Shown piece after piece: positions 52,485-62,311 of a stretch of DNA of 62,390 bases. The notes beneath the pieces were generated by a model. The model saw only the letters and a list, made by a program, of their open reading frames with translations, was not told the origin of the DNA and did not search any database. Source of the DNA: Candidatus Undinarchaeales archaeon (lineage in GTDB: Archaea > SpSt-1190 > JASMDC01); contig JASMDC010000023.1 in assembly GCA_030753015.1 (NCBI GenBank), forward strand, positions 1-62,390. Direction: 5' to 3'. The position numbers and the translations under genes were made by a program. Each line of letters starts with the position of its first letter. Within the stretch, counting starts at the first letter, position 1.

Positions 52485-53055
52485 GACGTATCTCCATCCC
52501 TGCCTCGAAGGCTACGATGTTAGTAGCGGCGAACCGCTCGGGCGAGCCTTCAGTTATGCTCTTTTTAATGCTTTTCGTCTCCACGGGGATTCCGTCCGCG
52601 AGGTATCCCAAGGCCACGACGTTGGCGAGGATCGACCCGCCCAACGGGATAGCGGCTGCGGTAAGGTCCACTACTTCCAGACGTTTAGTATAACGTCCCA
52701 GGCACTCGAGAATGTCCTTCCGAGAAGGGTACTCGGCAAGTCCGAGCGTTACGGGCAATGGAACTATCCGAAGATCGTTCACAACCACCCTGCTCTCATT
52801 AGAAAGGAGTGCCGTCTGCCGCATGGGTTCGAGGAGCTCAAAAGAAACCATGAGGTCGCAGGCCCTGTCGGGCACGAGAGGTGCGATCGCATCCTCGTCC
52901 GTTCGAAGGTGCGTCAGGAGGAAACCCCCGCGCTGGGACATACCGTGGGTCTCTGCGCAAAGGACAGGTCTATCCTCCAGAAGGAAAGCGCCTGCCAAGG
53001 TCTTTGAGGCGAAGAGCACACCCTGGCCACCGACACCACAGATGTTGATGTTCAC
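52465..53055 (-). CDS. iorB: Indolepyruvate:ferredoxin oxidoreductase, beta subunit
   Basis: 196 residues, the gamma-domain part of 2-oxoacid:ferredoxin oxidoreductases, with ICGVGGQGVLFAS at 5-17 and a THGMSQRGG block near 43. It partners IorA. GTG 53055 overlaps the IorA stop (GTGA), so the two are translationally coupled; upstream in-frame codons belong to IorA sequence in another frame. Confidence 0.93.
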   Translation of the reverse strand: MNINICGVGGQGVLFASKTLAGAFLLEDRPVLCAETHGMSQRGGFLLTHLRTDEDAIAPLVPDRACDLMVSFELLEPMRQTALLSNESRVVVNDLRIVPLPVTLGLAEYPSRKDILECLGRYTKRLEVVDLTAAAIPLGGSILANVVALGYLADGIPVETKSIKKSITEGSPERFAATNIVAFEAGMEIRRGTAKP

Positions 53056-54836
53056 GCGTCCCCACCTCCCGGGAGTACGAACGCTCCATGTGGACATATC
53101 TGTACGCATACGCCGCAGGACGTGCACAATGCCTCGTCGATGGCGACTCCACCTTCGATCCGGACGATGGCGGGGCATCCGAATGTGTTGATACAGACCT
53201 GGCAATCATTGCACCCGTCCACGACCGGGACGAGCTTCTTACGCTTGGCTTTGAACACACAGGGGCTACGGAGGATGACCACGGACACGCCGTCGTGAGC
53301 ATTGGCCTCTTTGAAGACCGCAATGGCGGCCGAAATGTCCTGAGGGTCCGTGATCTGCACGAACTCGACACCACAGGCACGCACCAAGGCCTCCATGTCG
53401 ACTGCGGGCGCGGGTTCGCCGGTGACGAGCCGTCCCGTGCCGGGATTTTCCTGGTGACCGGTCATCGCGGTGATGCGGTTATCGAGGATGACGACCGTGA
53501 TACGGGCCTTGTTGTACACGGCATTGATGAGGCCTGTGATACCTGAGTGAAAGAACGTTGAATCACCTATGACCGCGGAGGGGCGTTCATCAAGACCGGC
53601 AAAGTCCATACCGGACGCTTTTCCTATACTGGCACCCATGTCGAGGCAGGTGTCGATCCCCTTGAGAGGTGGAGCGAGCCCCAGCGTATAGCAGCCGATA
53701 TCGCCCGCTACAACTCGGCACTTGGCCCTTTTCATGGCATAGTAAGCTGAGCGATGGGAGCAACCCGGGCACAGTACGGGGGGGCGTGGAGGGACGGTCT
53801 CCGCGACAGGGGCGGTCTGCTCCCGTCCCAGGGCGGTCATCGCTCGATCAACGGTCATCTCCCCGTCATGTTGTACATGACCAGAGACCTTCCCGCGCAC
53901 CTCATGAGTGCATACGCGCAGGGCGTCCTCTTCCAGGAAGGGATCTCCATCCTCGAACACATAGATACGCTCCACTCTGCTGTCGAGCTCCTTGATGAGC
54001 GCTAGCGGGGGCGGGTAGGTGGCCACAGTGAGAAGGACCGCTTTCAGCCCGACCCTGGCCACTGCCTCTTTTGCGTATCTAGCTGCGGGGCCGGTGGCGA
54101 TGACGCCGATATCGCCCTCACCCTCTAGACGGTTATGGGGGAATGCGTCGATAGCCGCCATTATGTCAGGCTGCCGGTCCAAGAGCTGGCGATAACGCCT
54201 GCGAGCGTTGGCTGGAATCATGATGAACCGCCCCGGGTCCTTTGTGAACGAGCCCTTACGCTCTGGGCGAGTGTCCGGTCCGAAGGTCACCGGACCACGG
54301 GTATGGCACACCCGCGTGGTGAGGCGGAGGATGACGGGGATCTCGAACCGCTCAGACAGCTCGAAACCGGCCACGACGAAGTCCTTGGCCTCCTGCGGAT
54401 CTGCGGGTACGAGGGTGAGGGTCTTGGCACCCTTCACGTACATTCGTGAGTCCTGCTCGTTCTGCGAGGAATGCATCCCCGGATCATCGCCTACGGCAAC
54501 CACAAGGCCGCCCACTGTGCCTGTGTTGGTCAGAGACATGAAGGGATCCGCTGCGACGTTGAGCCCAACGTGTTTCATAGTGACAAGTGCTCTAGCGCCG
54601 GCGTAGGAAGCACCGGCTGCGACCTCGAGCGCCACCTTCTCATTGATGGACCATTCCACGTGGATGTCACGGGCCGTGGCCACAGGGGCCAGTGTCTCGA
54701 TAATCTCACTGGACGGGGTACCCGGGTATCCCGAGGCAACGGTCACTCCGGCCTCAAGCGCACCACGGGCAACCGCCTCGTTCCCCATGAGGAGGACCTT
54801 TGCACCCTCAGTCGCCTCGATCCTGACCTTGCTCAT
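53052..54836 (-). CDS. iorA: Indolepyruvate:ferredoxin oxidoreductase, alpha subunit
   Basis: 594 residues. N-terminal SGYPGTPSSEI (pyruvate-binding domain), central LCPGCSHRS, thiamine-diphosphate motif GDSTFFHSG...LDN and a C-terminal ferredoxin domain with CNDCQVC...GCP and CTSCGVCVQICP. The enzyme oxidatively decarboxylates aryl pyruvates to aryl-acyl-CoA with ferredoxin reduction during aromatic amino acid fermentation. ATG 54836 is preferred because a minus-strand TATA (TTTTTAAG, 54859-54866) is 23-30 bases upstream. Confidence 0.95.
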   Translation of the reverse strand: MSKVRIEATEGAKVLLMGNEAVARGALEAGVTVASGYPGTPSSEIIETLAPVATARDIHVEWSINEKVALEVAAGASYAGARALVTMKHVGLNVAADPFMSLTNTGTVGGLVVAVGDDPGMHSSQNEQDSRMYVKGAKTLTLVPADPQEAKDFVVAGFELSERFEIPVILRLTTRVCHTRGPVTFGPDTRPERKGSFTKDPGRFIMIPANARRRYRQLLDRQPDIMAAIDAFPHNRLEGEGDIGVIATGPAARYAKEAVARVGLKAVLLTVATYPPPLALIKELDSRVERIYVFEDGDPFLEEDALRVCTHEVRGKVSGHVQHDGEMTVDRAMTALGREQTAPVAETVPPRPPVLCPGCSHRSAYYAMKRAKCRVVAGDIGCYTLGLAPPLKGIDTCLDMGASIGKASGMDFAGLDERPSAVIGDSTFFHSGITGLINAVYNKARITVVILDNRITAMTGHQENPGTGRLVTGEPAPAVDMEALVRACGVEFVQITDPQDISAAIAVFKEANAHDGVSVVILRSPCVFKAKRKKLVPVVDGCNDCQVCINTFGCPAIVRIEGGVAIDEALCTSCGVCVQICPHGAFVLPGGGDA

Positions 54837-54912
54837 GGGAGCGGAGGTAGGAAAGCGGCTTAAAAACCTTGGGGAAGAACCGCGGGTGTCACTGTCAAGC
54901 ATTCCCCGAAAA

Positions 54913-54921
54913 CTTATAAAA
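54913..54921 (+). promoter_or_regulatory. TATA box of topA-leuS
   Basis: CTTATAAAA, 26-34 bases before ATG 54947, leaderless spacing. The iorA TATA on the other strand lies about 50 bases away. Confidence 0.55.
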
Positions 54922-54946
54922 CCGGCCTCGCGTCCGTCCATCCGCT

Positions 54947-57016
54947 ATGGGGCACACCCTTATCATCGCGGAGAAACCTCGGGCCGCCGCCCGAATTGCT
55001 GCGGCCTTGGCCGACGGTGAGGTGATCAAGAAAGGAAGTAAGGGCGTCTCATCGTATTCGCTCACTCGAAAAGGCCAGAAGATTGTCGTTGCTGCCGCCG
55101 TTGGCCACATCTACTCCCTCCGTCAGAATGATAAGAAGGGCTGGGTGTACCCGGTGTTCGACGTGGACTGGGCCCCTGCGCACGAGGTTCGCAAGGATGG
55201 GGCATACACGAAGAAGTACCTCACTGCCCTCAAGGCGGCGGCCAAGGGTGCCGAGCGCTTCGTAGTGGCCTGCGACTTCGACATCGAGGGTAGCGTTATC
55301 GGGTTCAACGTACTGAGGTTCGCCTGTAAGAAGAAGGACGGCGCCCGGATGCACTTCTCCACCCTCACCAAGCACGAGCTTGAAGAGGCTTTCGAGAAGG
55401 CTAATCCTTCTCTCGATTGGGGTATGGTGGAAGCGGGGCTCACCCGCCATGTAGCCGACTGGTTCTTCGGTATCAACCTCTCACGGGCTCTTACACTGGC
55501 CATCAAGAACGCTGTCGGGATGTTTAAGGTCATGAGCACAGGCCGCGTCCAAGGCCCCACGCTCGCCATCCTGTGCGAGCGCGAGCTCGAGATCAAGGCT
55601 TTCGAGCCCACGCCGTTCTGGCAGCTCGAGCTCCATGCCTTGGTGGACGGGGCTGAGATCGTGGCGCTCCACGCTGCCGACAAGTTCTGGAAGGAGAATG
55701 AGGCCACGACCGCCCACTCACGCTCCCAGGCCGATCCCGGTATCGTTCAAGACGTTTCCCGGAAGAAGTTCGAGCAGGCCGTACCGCCGCCCTTCGACCT
55801 CACTTCGCTCCAATCCGAGGCATACAAACAGTTCAGCTTCGCCCCCACACGCACTCAGGAGCTTGCTCAGACACTCTATGAGTCGGGGCTCATCTCGTAC
55901 CCCCGTACATCGAGCCAGAAGCTCCCCGAACGCATCGGATTCAAAGAGATCCTCAAGGGACTTGCCTCCCTCTTTCCCAAGGAGGTCGAGCTCCTCTTGG
56001 GCATGAAGAAGCTCGTCCCCAAGGAGGGGAAGAAAGAGGATTCTGCCCACCCCGCCATCTACCCCACTGGCGAGAAGCCCAAGATGCTCACCGATCAGGA
56101 GCGAAAGCTCTTCGATCTTATCGCCCGCCGTTTCCTTGCGGTCTTTGGAGAACCCGCCGTTCGGGAGAGCCTGAAGGTCACCATCCGCGTGGGCGAGGAA
56201 GACTTCATCGCAGAGGGGAAGCGCACGGTGGAACCGAACTGGCACACACTCTATGGACCCTTTGCTAAGTTCGAGGAGGTGCTCCTCCCGAACATGGACA
56301 AAGGGCAGGAGGTCAGTGTACAGAGCATCGACCTTCTTTCGAAGGAGACGCAGCCCCCCCGGCGCTTCTCGCCCGCGTCACTTGTCAAGCGGATGGAGAA
56401 AGAGAACATCGGCACCAAGGCAACGAGAGCATCCACGGTGGACACCCTTTCATCGCGAGGGTACGTGACCGGGGATATTATCGAGGTCACTGAACTAGGT
56501 CTTCAAGTCTACTCCATCCTCACCAAGTACAGCCCGCGTATCCTCGATGTCGAGCTAACACGCCAGTTCGAGGATGACATGATCCGCATCCAGGAGCGAA
56601 AGACCGACCGGAAAGAGGTGCTCGAGCGACTGCGTTCCAAGCTCGAGGACATCCTAACGGAGTTCAAGTCCAACGAGGACAAGATCGGAAAAGAACTTGC
56701 TGATGCTATCAGAGCCACCAACCGTGCAGCCCTGGTCATAGGCCCCTGTCCGGTATGCGGGAAGGGCGACGTTCGCATCATCCGTAGCAAGAAGAGCGGT
56801 AAGCGCTTCGCGGGATGTTCGAACTACCCCGAGTGCTCCAACTCTTACCCCCTACCCCAGCGCGGGAACATCATCGGTAGTAAGAAACCATGCCCGACAT
56901 GCAATCACCCCAGGATTACGGTGAAGGGCGGCGGCAGGCGACCTTGGAGGATGTGCCTGAATATGGAATGCCCGAGTCGGGAACGGAAAGAAGAAAACGG
57001 AGGGAATAATCCGTGA
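54947..57016 (+). CDS. topA: DNA topoisomerase I (type IA)
   Basis: 689 residues. TOPRIM domain at the start ([24 protein letters not shown]), active-site tyrosine Y318 in ISYPRTSSQ, and two C-terminal zinc motifs of the CPxCG...C...C type (near 604-634 and 646-674). Relaxes negative supercoils. Archaeal type IA organisation (Top III-like core plus zinc fingers). Coupled to leuS by GTGA. Confidence 0.94.
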   Translation: MGHTLIIAEKPRAAARIAAALADGEVIKKGSKGVSSYSLTRKGQKIVVAAAVGHIYSLRQNDKKGWVYPVFDVDWAPAHEVRKDGAYTKKYLTALKAAAKGAERFVVACDFDIEGSVIGFNVLRFACKKKDGARMHFSTLTKHELEEAFEKANPSLDWGMVEAGLTRHVADWFFGINLSRALTLAIKNAVGMFKVMSTGRVQGPTLAILCERELEIKAFEPTPFWQLELHALVDGAEIVALHAADKFWKENEATTAHSRSQADPGIVQDVSRKKFEQAVPPPFDLTSLQSEAYKQFSFAPTRTQELAQTLYESGLISYPRTSSQKLPERIGFKEILKGLASLFPKEVELLLGMKKLVPKEGKKEDSAHPAIYPTGEKPKMLTDQERKLFDLIARRFLAVFGEPAVRESLKVTIRVGEEDFIAEGKRTVEPNWHTLYGPFAKFEEVLLPNMDKGQEVSVQSIDLLSKETQPPRRFSPASLVKRMEKENIGTKATRASTVDTLSSRGYVTGDIIEVTELGLQVYSILTKYSPRILDVELTRQFEDDMIRIQERKTDRKEVLERLRSKLEDILTEFKSNEDKIGKELADAIRATNRAALVIGPCPVCGKGDVRIIRSKKSGKRFAGCSNYPECSNSYPLPQRGNIIGSKKPCPTCNHPRITVKGGGRRPWRMCLNMECPSRERKEENGGNNP

Positions 57017-59793
57017 GCGGTTATGACCACGCTCGGATCGAGCAGACATGGCAGAAGCGTTGGGAGGAGGCCGGTATCTTCAAGGTCTCCGAGGATCCCG
57101 CTAAAAAGAAGTTCTACTGCCTCGAGATGTATCCCTATCCATCGGCGACCCTCCACGCCGGTCACCTGCGTAACTACGCCCTTGGCGACACCCTCACCCG
57201 CTTCAAACGCATGCGGGGATACAATGTGCTCTACCCCATGGGCTACGATGCGTTCGGCCTACCCGCGGAGAACGCTGCCATCAAGCATAGCACCGATCCT
57301 GAGACGTGGACCTGGGACAACATCAACGCCATCAAGGTCCAGCAGAAGCGCATGGGACTAAGTTACGACTGGGACCGTCAGATCCAGAGCTGTACTGAGG
57401 ACTATTACCGCTGGAACCAATGGATCTTCCTCAAGCTCATGGAGAAGGGTCTGGTGGACCGACGCGGAGCCATCGTTAACTGGTGCCCGTCGTGCGCCAC
57501 CGTGCTGGCCAACGAGCAGAACATCAACGGCAAGTGCTGGCGCTGCTCCTCCACCGTGGAGTATAAGGACCTCACCCAGTGGTACTTCAAGATCACCGAG
57601 TATGCCGAAGAGCTGCTGTCCGGTCTAGAGGGCCTTGACTGGCCAGAGCGTGTCAAGATCATGCAGCGCAACTGGATCGGGCGCAGCGAGGGCACCATCA
57701 TCGAGTTCGAGGTCAAGGATACCGGTGAGACCGTGCCCATCTTCACAACCCGCGCCGACACCCTCTACGGCGTCACCTTCATGGTGTTCGCTCCCGAGCA
57801 TCCTTGGGTGCACACATGGGTGAAAGGCACCGAGTACGAGGAGGAGTTCAACGCCTTCCTTGCCGAAGTGCAACTGGAGGACAAGTTCGAGCGAACCGAC
57901 GCGGAGCATGAGAAGAAGGGTATGTTCATCGGGAAGCACGCAATACACCCCATCCTCGGGACGGAGATCCCGATCTACGTGGGTAATTTCGTTATCTACG
58001 AGTACGGTGCCGGGGCCGTTATGGCAGTTCCTGCTCACGACCAGCGCGACTTCGAGTTCGCTAAGAAATTCGACATCCCGATCATCGTGGTCATCCAGGC
58101 CCGTGGCTACAAGCTGGAAGCGGATAAGATGCACCGCGCATACATCGAGGACGGCGACCTGGTCAACTCGGCCGAGTTCGACGACTGGGAGAACCGCGAC
58201 GCGATCGACGCAATCGGGAAGAGGCTCAAGGAGATGGGTAAGGGAGGCCCCACGGTGAACTACCGACTCCGTGACTGGCTGATCTCACGTCAGCGCTACT
58301 GGGGCACACCGATCCCCATTATCTATTGCGACAAGTGCGGTATCGTCCCCGTGTCAGAGGACCAGCTGCCCGTTTTGCTTCCCAAGGACGTCACGTTCAG
58401 CGGGGGTGGGAATCCCCTGGAGACCTCCAAGGGATTCGTGAACACTACCTGCCCCACATGCGGCAAGCCGGCTCGACGCGAGACGGACACAATGGACACC
58501 TTCGTGGACTCGTCCTGGTACTTCCTGCGGTACTGCTCCCCTCAAGAGAACGCTGCTCCTTTCGCTCGGGACGCGGCCCAGTACTGGATGGCTGTGGACC
58601 AGTACATCGGTGGTATCGAGCATGCGGTGTTGCACCTGTTGTATGCTCGCTTCTTCACAAAGGCACTCCGGGACATGGAGCTCCACAGTATCGACGAGCC
58701 CTTCTCGGCCCTCCTGTGCCAAGGCATGGTGAACAAGGAGGCACCGTTCTGTGAGACGTGCGATATCCACCTCCAACCAGGCAGGCACGAGAATAGGAAA
58801 TGCGTCGAGTGCGGGAATCCCTATGTCATGCGCACGGCCAAGATGTCCAAGAGCCTGGGGAACACCGTCAACGTCATGGAGCTCATCGAGCGGGCGGGCG
58901 CCGACGCCTCGCGCTTGTTCATCCTCTTCGGCTCGAATCCCGAGAAGGAGTTCGAGTGGGCAGACCAGGGGCTGGAGAACGCGAGCAAATTCCTCCATAG
59001 GCTCTACCATACACTTAGTGAGCATCCCTCCGACGTGCGCGAGGACATCATCTCAACAGACGATCATATGCTCTTCCTGCTCCACCGCACCATCCGCAAT
59101 GCTACCCGCAACTACGAACAGTTATTGTTCCGTTGGGCAATCCATGAAGTGATGGCATTCACCAAAGAGCTCAGCCGATACAAGCTAGGGAGCGTCAACC
59201 GCAAGGTGTACGAGGAATGTGTCCGTAACCTCGCACTGCTCGTGGCCCCCATCACACCACACCTTGCTGAGGACGTGTGGGAGCACCACGGGAGGGGGGG
59301 ATTCATCTCGCTGGCATCGTGGCCCGAGCATGATCCGAAAGTGCTCACGCCCGAGTCAGAGTACCAGTGGGGCCTCTACAGCGCAATCTGCGACGATGTG
59401 GTAGAGATCCAGGGCATCCTGGGCAGCAACAAGCACGAAGCGATCACGCTCATCGGAGCTGCCGACTGGAAGTTCGACTTCATGCGGCGGTACTCGGAGG
59501 TCTCTGGCGACGAGCGCGATCAGGGCACGCTCATGAAGGCCGTCATGGAGGTGGACACCCTCCGCCGGTACGGGAAGCAGGTCTCACAGCTCATCCCACG
59601 TCTCCTGAAGAATCCCTCGTGGGTACCGTCACTCGTGCTGTCTGAGGATGACGATGCGCAGGCTCTGGAGCTAGTTGCCCCCATGGTGTCCAAACGTTTC
59701 GGATGCGCGGTGGAGGTCGTCCGCGAGACCCTCTCGAAGGACGCGAAGGCCACCCGGGCATTGCCGGGGAAGCCCGCGATCGTGGTACAATAG
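57013..59793 (+). CDS. leuS: Leucyl-tRNA synthetase, bacterial type
   Basis: 926 residues. HIGH motif as HAGH (48-51) in [21 protein letters not shown] at 610-614, a zinc knuckle CPSC...CWRC near 160-180, the CP1 editing domain and a C-terminal anticodon-binding part. The order and motif wording are those of bacterial LeuRS rather than the archaeal/eukaryotic type, which indicates horizontal gene transfer, as known for Halobacteria and some other archaea. GTG start overlaps the topA stop (GTGA), so it sits in an archaeal operon. Confidence 0.93.
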   Translation: MSGYDHARIEQTWQKRWEEAGIFKVSEDPAKKKFYCLEMYPYPSATLHAGHLRNYALGDTLTRFKRMRGYNVLYPMGYDAFGLPAENAAIKHSTDPETWTWDNINAIKVQQKRMGLSYDWDRQIQSCTEDYYRWNQWIFLKLMEKGLVDRRGAIVNWCPSCATVLANEQNINGKCWRCSSTVEYKDLTQWYFKITEYAEELLSGLEGLDWPERVKIMQRNWIGRSEGTIIEFEVKDTGETVPIFTTRADTLYGVTFMVFAPEHPWVHTWVKGTEYEEEFNAFLAEVQLEDKFERTDAEHEKKGMFIGKHAIHPILGTEIPIYVGNFVIYEYGAGAVMAVPAHDQRDFEFAKKFDIPIIVVIQARGYKLEADKMHRAYIEDGDLVNSAEFDDWENRDAIDAIGKRLKEMGKGGPTVNYRLRDWLISRQRYWGTPIPIIYCDKCGIVPVSEDQLPVLLPKDVTFSGGGNPLETSKGFVNTTCPTCGKPARRETDTMDTFVDSSWYFLRYCSPQENAAPFARDAAQYWMAVDQYIGGIEHAVLHLLYARFFTKALRDMELHSIDEPFSALLCQGMVNKEAPFCETCDIHLQPGRHENRKCVECGNPYVMRTAKMSKSLGNTVNVMELIERAGADASRLFILFGSNPEKEFEWADQGLENASKFLHRLYHTLSEHPSDVREDIISTDDHMLFLLHRTIRNATRNYEQLLFRWAIHEVMAFTKELSRYKLGSVNRKVYEECVRNLALLVAPITPHLAEDVWEHHGRGGFISLASWPEHDPKVLTPESEYQWGLYSAICDDVVEIQGILGSNKHEAITLIGAADWKFDFMRRYSEVSGDERDQGTLMKAVMEVDTLRRYGKQVSQLIPRLLKNPSWVPSLVLSEDDDAQALELVAPMVSKRFGCAVEVVRETLSKDAKATRALPGKPAIVVQ

Positions 59794-59794
59794 C

Positions 59795-60472
59795 TCACTC
59801 GACCGGTCGACAGGGAGCCCCCCCCGGGAGCCCCATCCTCAGTCGCACGTTATCCAAGTCTGCGAGCTCTTCAGCTGTGAGCGCCACCTCTCCACCGAGC
59901 CGTCGGGCCCTGTACACCGTCTCTGCAAGATGCTCCACCTCCTCCAGGCGGTGATAAGCCTCCTCGAGGTCGCCACCGAAGGTCACGACACCGTGATTTG
60001 CCAGGAGCACCGCGTTGGCATCAGCAAGGAACGGTGCCACCGATTCCGGGACCTCCCACGTCGAGAGGGTCGCATAGGATGCCAAGGGTACGGCGCCCAC
60101 GGTGAGCACGCTCTCGGGTAGAACGGCGCGGTCCAAGGGGATGCGTGCCGTAGCGAAGGCCGTGCAGAATGGAGGGTGTGCATGGACCACCGCCGCCACA
60201 TCAGGTCGTACGGTGTACGCAGCCAGATGGAGCCTGAACTCGGAAGATTGCCTGTAGAGGCAATCCTGGCGAACGAGCTTGCCGGCACCGTCCACAAGCA
60301 CTATCTGTTCAGGTGACATCTCACCCTTGCACACCCCGGAAGGTGTTGTGAGGAACAGGTCATCCCCGCATCTGGCGGATATATTTCCCGACGTCGCCAC
60401 GACGTAGCGGTGATCGTACATCCGTCGACCTATGTCGCAGATACGCTGTCGCAACCAGTCGGGATTGGCCAT
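59795..60472 (-). CDS. Class II aldolase (L-fuculose/rhamnulose-phosphate aldolase type)
   Basis: 225 residues. TSGNISAR at 27-34, acidic catalytic E78, zinc ligands H97 and H99 (HAHPP) and H160 (NHG) fit the FucA-type aldolase fold. It would cleave a phosphorylated deoxy-sugar such as L-fuculose-1-phosphate to dihydroxyacetone phosphate and lactaldehyde, or a related ketose phosphate. It is the last gene of the microcompartment-type operon, starting six bases after the DeoC-fusion stop, and converges on leuS with no spacer. Confidence 0.88.
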   Translation of the reverse strand: MANPDWLRQRICDIGRRMYDHRYVVATSGNISARCGDDLFLTTPSGVCKGEMSPEQIVLVDGAGKLVRQDCLYRQSSEFRLHLAAYTVRPDVAAVVHAHPPFCTAFATARIPLDRAVLPESVLTVGAVPLASYATLSTWEVPESVAPFLADANAVLLANHGVVTFGGDLEEAYHRLEEVEHLAETVYRARRLGGEVALTAEELADLDNVRLRMGLPGGAPCRPVE

Positions 60473-60478
60473 TGGAAG

Positions 60479-61891
60479 CTAGTTACCTTCACCGCTCTCG
60501 GCGCCTTTAGTGATGGCGACGGAAGCGGAGGCTCCGATACGGGTCGCTCCCGCAGCGATCATGGCCTTGGCGGTCTCGGTATCACGGATCCCACCTGATG
60601 CCTTTATTCCCATGTCGGGGCCGACGGTGGTCCGCATGAGCGCGATGTCCTCCACAGTGGCACCCGAGGGCCCGAATCCTGTTGAGGTCTTGACGAAGTC
60701 GGCGCCGGCCATCTTGGCCAATAGGCAGCCGCGCACCTTCTCATCCTTGCTCAGGAGCGCGGTCTCAAGGATTACCTTGACGATCGCTTGGCCTTGAGCC
60801 GCTTCGACCACGGCCTCTATATCGCGACGGACGAGATCGTCGTCCCCGGACTTGAGCGCACCTACGTTGATGACCATGTCTATCTCGTTGGCGCCATTTG
60901 CGATGGCATCACGGGTTTCAATACCCTTGGTCGTGGGTGTTGTGGCACCCAGTGGGAATCCGATGACAGTAGTGACCTTCACATTGGATCCCTTCACCAG
61001 GTCGGCGGCTTGCTTGACGTTTGTGGGATTGATGCACACCGAGGCGAAGCCGTACTGGACGGCCTCCTCGCATAGCTTGCGGATCTGCTCGGTGGTGGCG
61101 TCGGGTTTGAGCAGAGTGTGGTCGATCGTCTTGGCGATCTCCTTGTCCTCGATCCGCGTTCCCGCCGCTGCGCCGATGCGGTCGGCACCAGCAGCGAGTA
61201 TGCCACGGACACTATCGGCGTTGTTGATCACGCAAAGCCCGCATGCCAGGCACTCCTCACCCTTGCCCTGTGCGCACACGAGGGATACCTTCTTCCCTCC
61301 GGCGATATCGGCCAGGTCGACCAGTGTGAGCCCGAGCTCCTCCAAGCCATCGAGCATGCCCTCCAAGCGTTTACGGGCCCCATCAGGTACCTGCTCCAGG
61401 GGGATACATGCGGAGGGGATACCGTCACGTGCCGCTACGACGGTCTTTCCCTGAAGAGCTGCGAACACCGCGAGCTTGACAGGTAGTGTGTCTGTTACGG
61501 TGTCAGCTATCTTCGATGCCGACGCAAGGTCCAGAAGAGGGATGAATACCACAGATGCACCTTTGAGAAGGTTGAGTACATCAGGGCCATCGCTCTCGGT
61601 GAGAATAGTAGCTCCGGGCGCTGCCACGGAGAGCCTCGAACTCGGGAAGAGCGCCTCTGCCCCGTTCGCGAGCACGATGGTGGCGTCGGATGCCTCGGCA
61701 CAGATGCACCGCACCTGGTCGAGCACGGCATCCACATCGCCGCGGTCCCCTGCGAGCACAACGAGCACTCCTCCTGGGGGAGTCGAGGGAGCAAAGGATT
61801 CGGGACACGCTTTCTCAGGCGCTTCCATTCGCTTCATGACCTGCTCCGTGACCTTCTTAACAAGCGATTCGATGTCGGTGTCCTGAACCAT
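60479..61891 (-). CDS. deoC: Flavoprotein-like domain fused to deoxyribose-phosphate aldolase (DeoC)
   Basis: 470 residues. An N-terminal amphipathic helix ([17 protein letters not shown], 6-22) precedes an alpha/beta domain (about 36-210) resembling the flavoprotein-like proteins of bacterial microcompartment loci ([21 protein letters not shown] and [10 protein letters not shown]). A C214-x2-C217-x2-C220 motif follows. From about 247 it is a full Deo[26 protein letters not shown] and Schiff-base K401 in VKTSTGFG. DeoC cleaves 2-deoxyribose-5-phosphate to glyceraldehyde-3-phosphate and acetaldehyde. The helix is a plausible encapsulation peptide. Starts five bases after the EutN stop; ATG 61891 follows GAGGT. 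Confidence 0.88.
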   Translation of the reverse strand: MVQDTDIESLVKKVTEQVMKRMEAPEKACPESFAPSTPPGGVLVVLAGDRGDVDAVLDQVRCICAEASDATIVLANGAEALFPSSRLSVAAPGATILTESDGPDVLNLLKGASVVFIPLLDLASASKIADTVTDTLPVKLAVFAALQGKTVVAARDGIPSACIPLEQVPDGARKRLEGMLDGLEELGLTLVDLADIAGGKKVSLVCAQGKGEECLACGLCVINNADSVRGILAAGADRIGAAAGTRIEDKEIAKTIDHTLLKPDATTEQIRKLCEEAVQYGFASVCINPTNVKQAADLVKGSNVKVTTVIGFPLGATTPTTKGIETRDAIANGANEIDMVINVGALKSGDDDLVRRDIEAVVEAAQGQAIVKVILETALLSKDEKVRGCLLAKMAGADFVKTSTGFGPSGATVEDIALMRTTVGPDMGIKASGGIRDTETAKAMIAAGATRIGASASVAITKGAESGEGN

Positions 61892-61896
61892 TGTAA

Positions 61897-62187
61897 TCAA
61901 CCTCTGACCAGTGCTGGGTCGGGTATGTTCACTCCCTCTACATGGCCAATTATTGCTAGGTCCACGGGGAGAAAGTGGCCCTCGAATGGGTGGGTGGCCT
62001 CCTTCTTTGTGGCAAGATATACCAGTTCACCAGGCCCGGTCGTGCCTAGTGCGTCGACCGCGACCTCATGACGGCCAATTACCTCTCCGGCCTCATTGAC
62101 GCGCTGCACAACAAGGAGCTTGATGCCCGTGAGATGGGGGTCCTTTTGTGTACATACGACATTGCCCACCACCTGCGCGAGGAGCAT
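61897..62187 (-). CDS. EutN/CcmL-type microcompartment vertex protein
   Basis: 96 residues. [19 protein letters not shown], then KLLVVQ...[24 protein letters not shown] and a final [13 protein letters not shown] are the EutN/CcmL pattern: a pentameric beta-barrel that caps the vertices of bacterial microcompartment shells. Length is typical (85-100). The frame extends to a GTG at 62226, but a TATA box (62210-62216) lies in that extension, so ATG 62187 is chosen. No BMC-domain hexamer is in the window; others would have to lie outside it. Confidence 0.88.
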   Translation of the reverse strand: MLLAQVVGNVVCTQKDPHLTGIKLLVVQRVNEAGEVIGRHEVAVDALGTTGPGELVYLATKKEATHPFEGHFLPVDLAIIGHVEGVNIPDPALVRG

Positions 62188-62209
62188 GGCGGGAAGGGAG
62201 CGCTGCAGC

Positions 62210-62216
62210 TTTAAAT
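62210..62216 (-). promoter_or_regulatory. TATA box of the microcompartment-type operon
   Basis: ATTTAAA on the minus strand, 23-29 bases from the EutN ATG at 62187, giving a leaderless three-gene transcript with its own promoter. Confidence 0.6.
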
Positions 62217-62246
62217 AGGTTGTCACAGGGTTTAGAATAAGAAGAT

Positions 62247-62273
62247 GGGGGCCCCGGCCATGGCCGGAACCCC
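62247..62273 (-). terminator. Hairpin terminator between the edge gene and the EutN operon
   Basis: A near-perfect dyad centred on CCGGCCATGGCCGG, flanked by GGGG and CCCC, and followed on the minus strand by a T-rich segment (complement of 62230-62246). It would end transcription of the gene stopping at 62312 before the EutN promoter. Confidence 0.6.
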
Positions 62274-62311
62274 TCCAGCCCGTTCTCTATCTGTTTGCGA
62301 TCTCTGTAAGG

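Noticed and set aside
53088..53546. Plus-strand frame opposite iorA
   Set aside because: The opposite strand encodes the ferredoxin and thiamine-binding motifs of IorA; the plus frame is a shadow.
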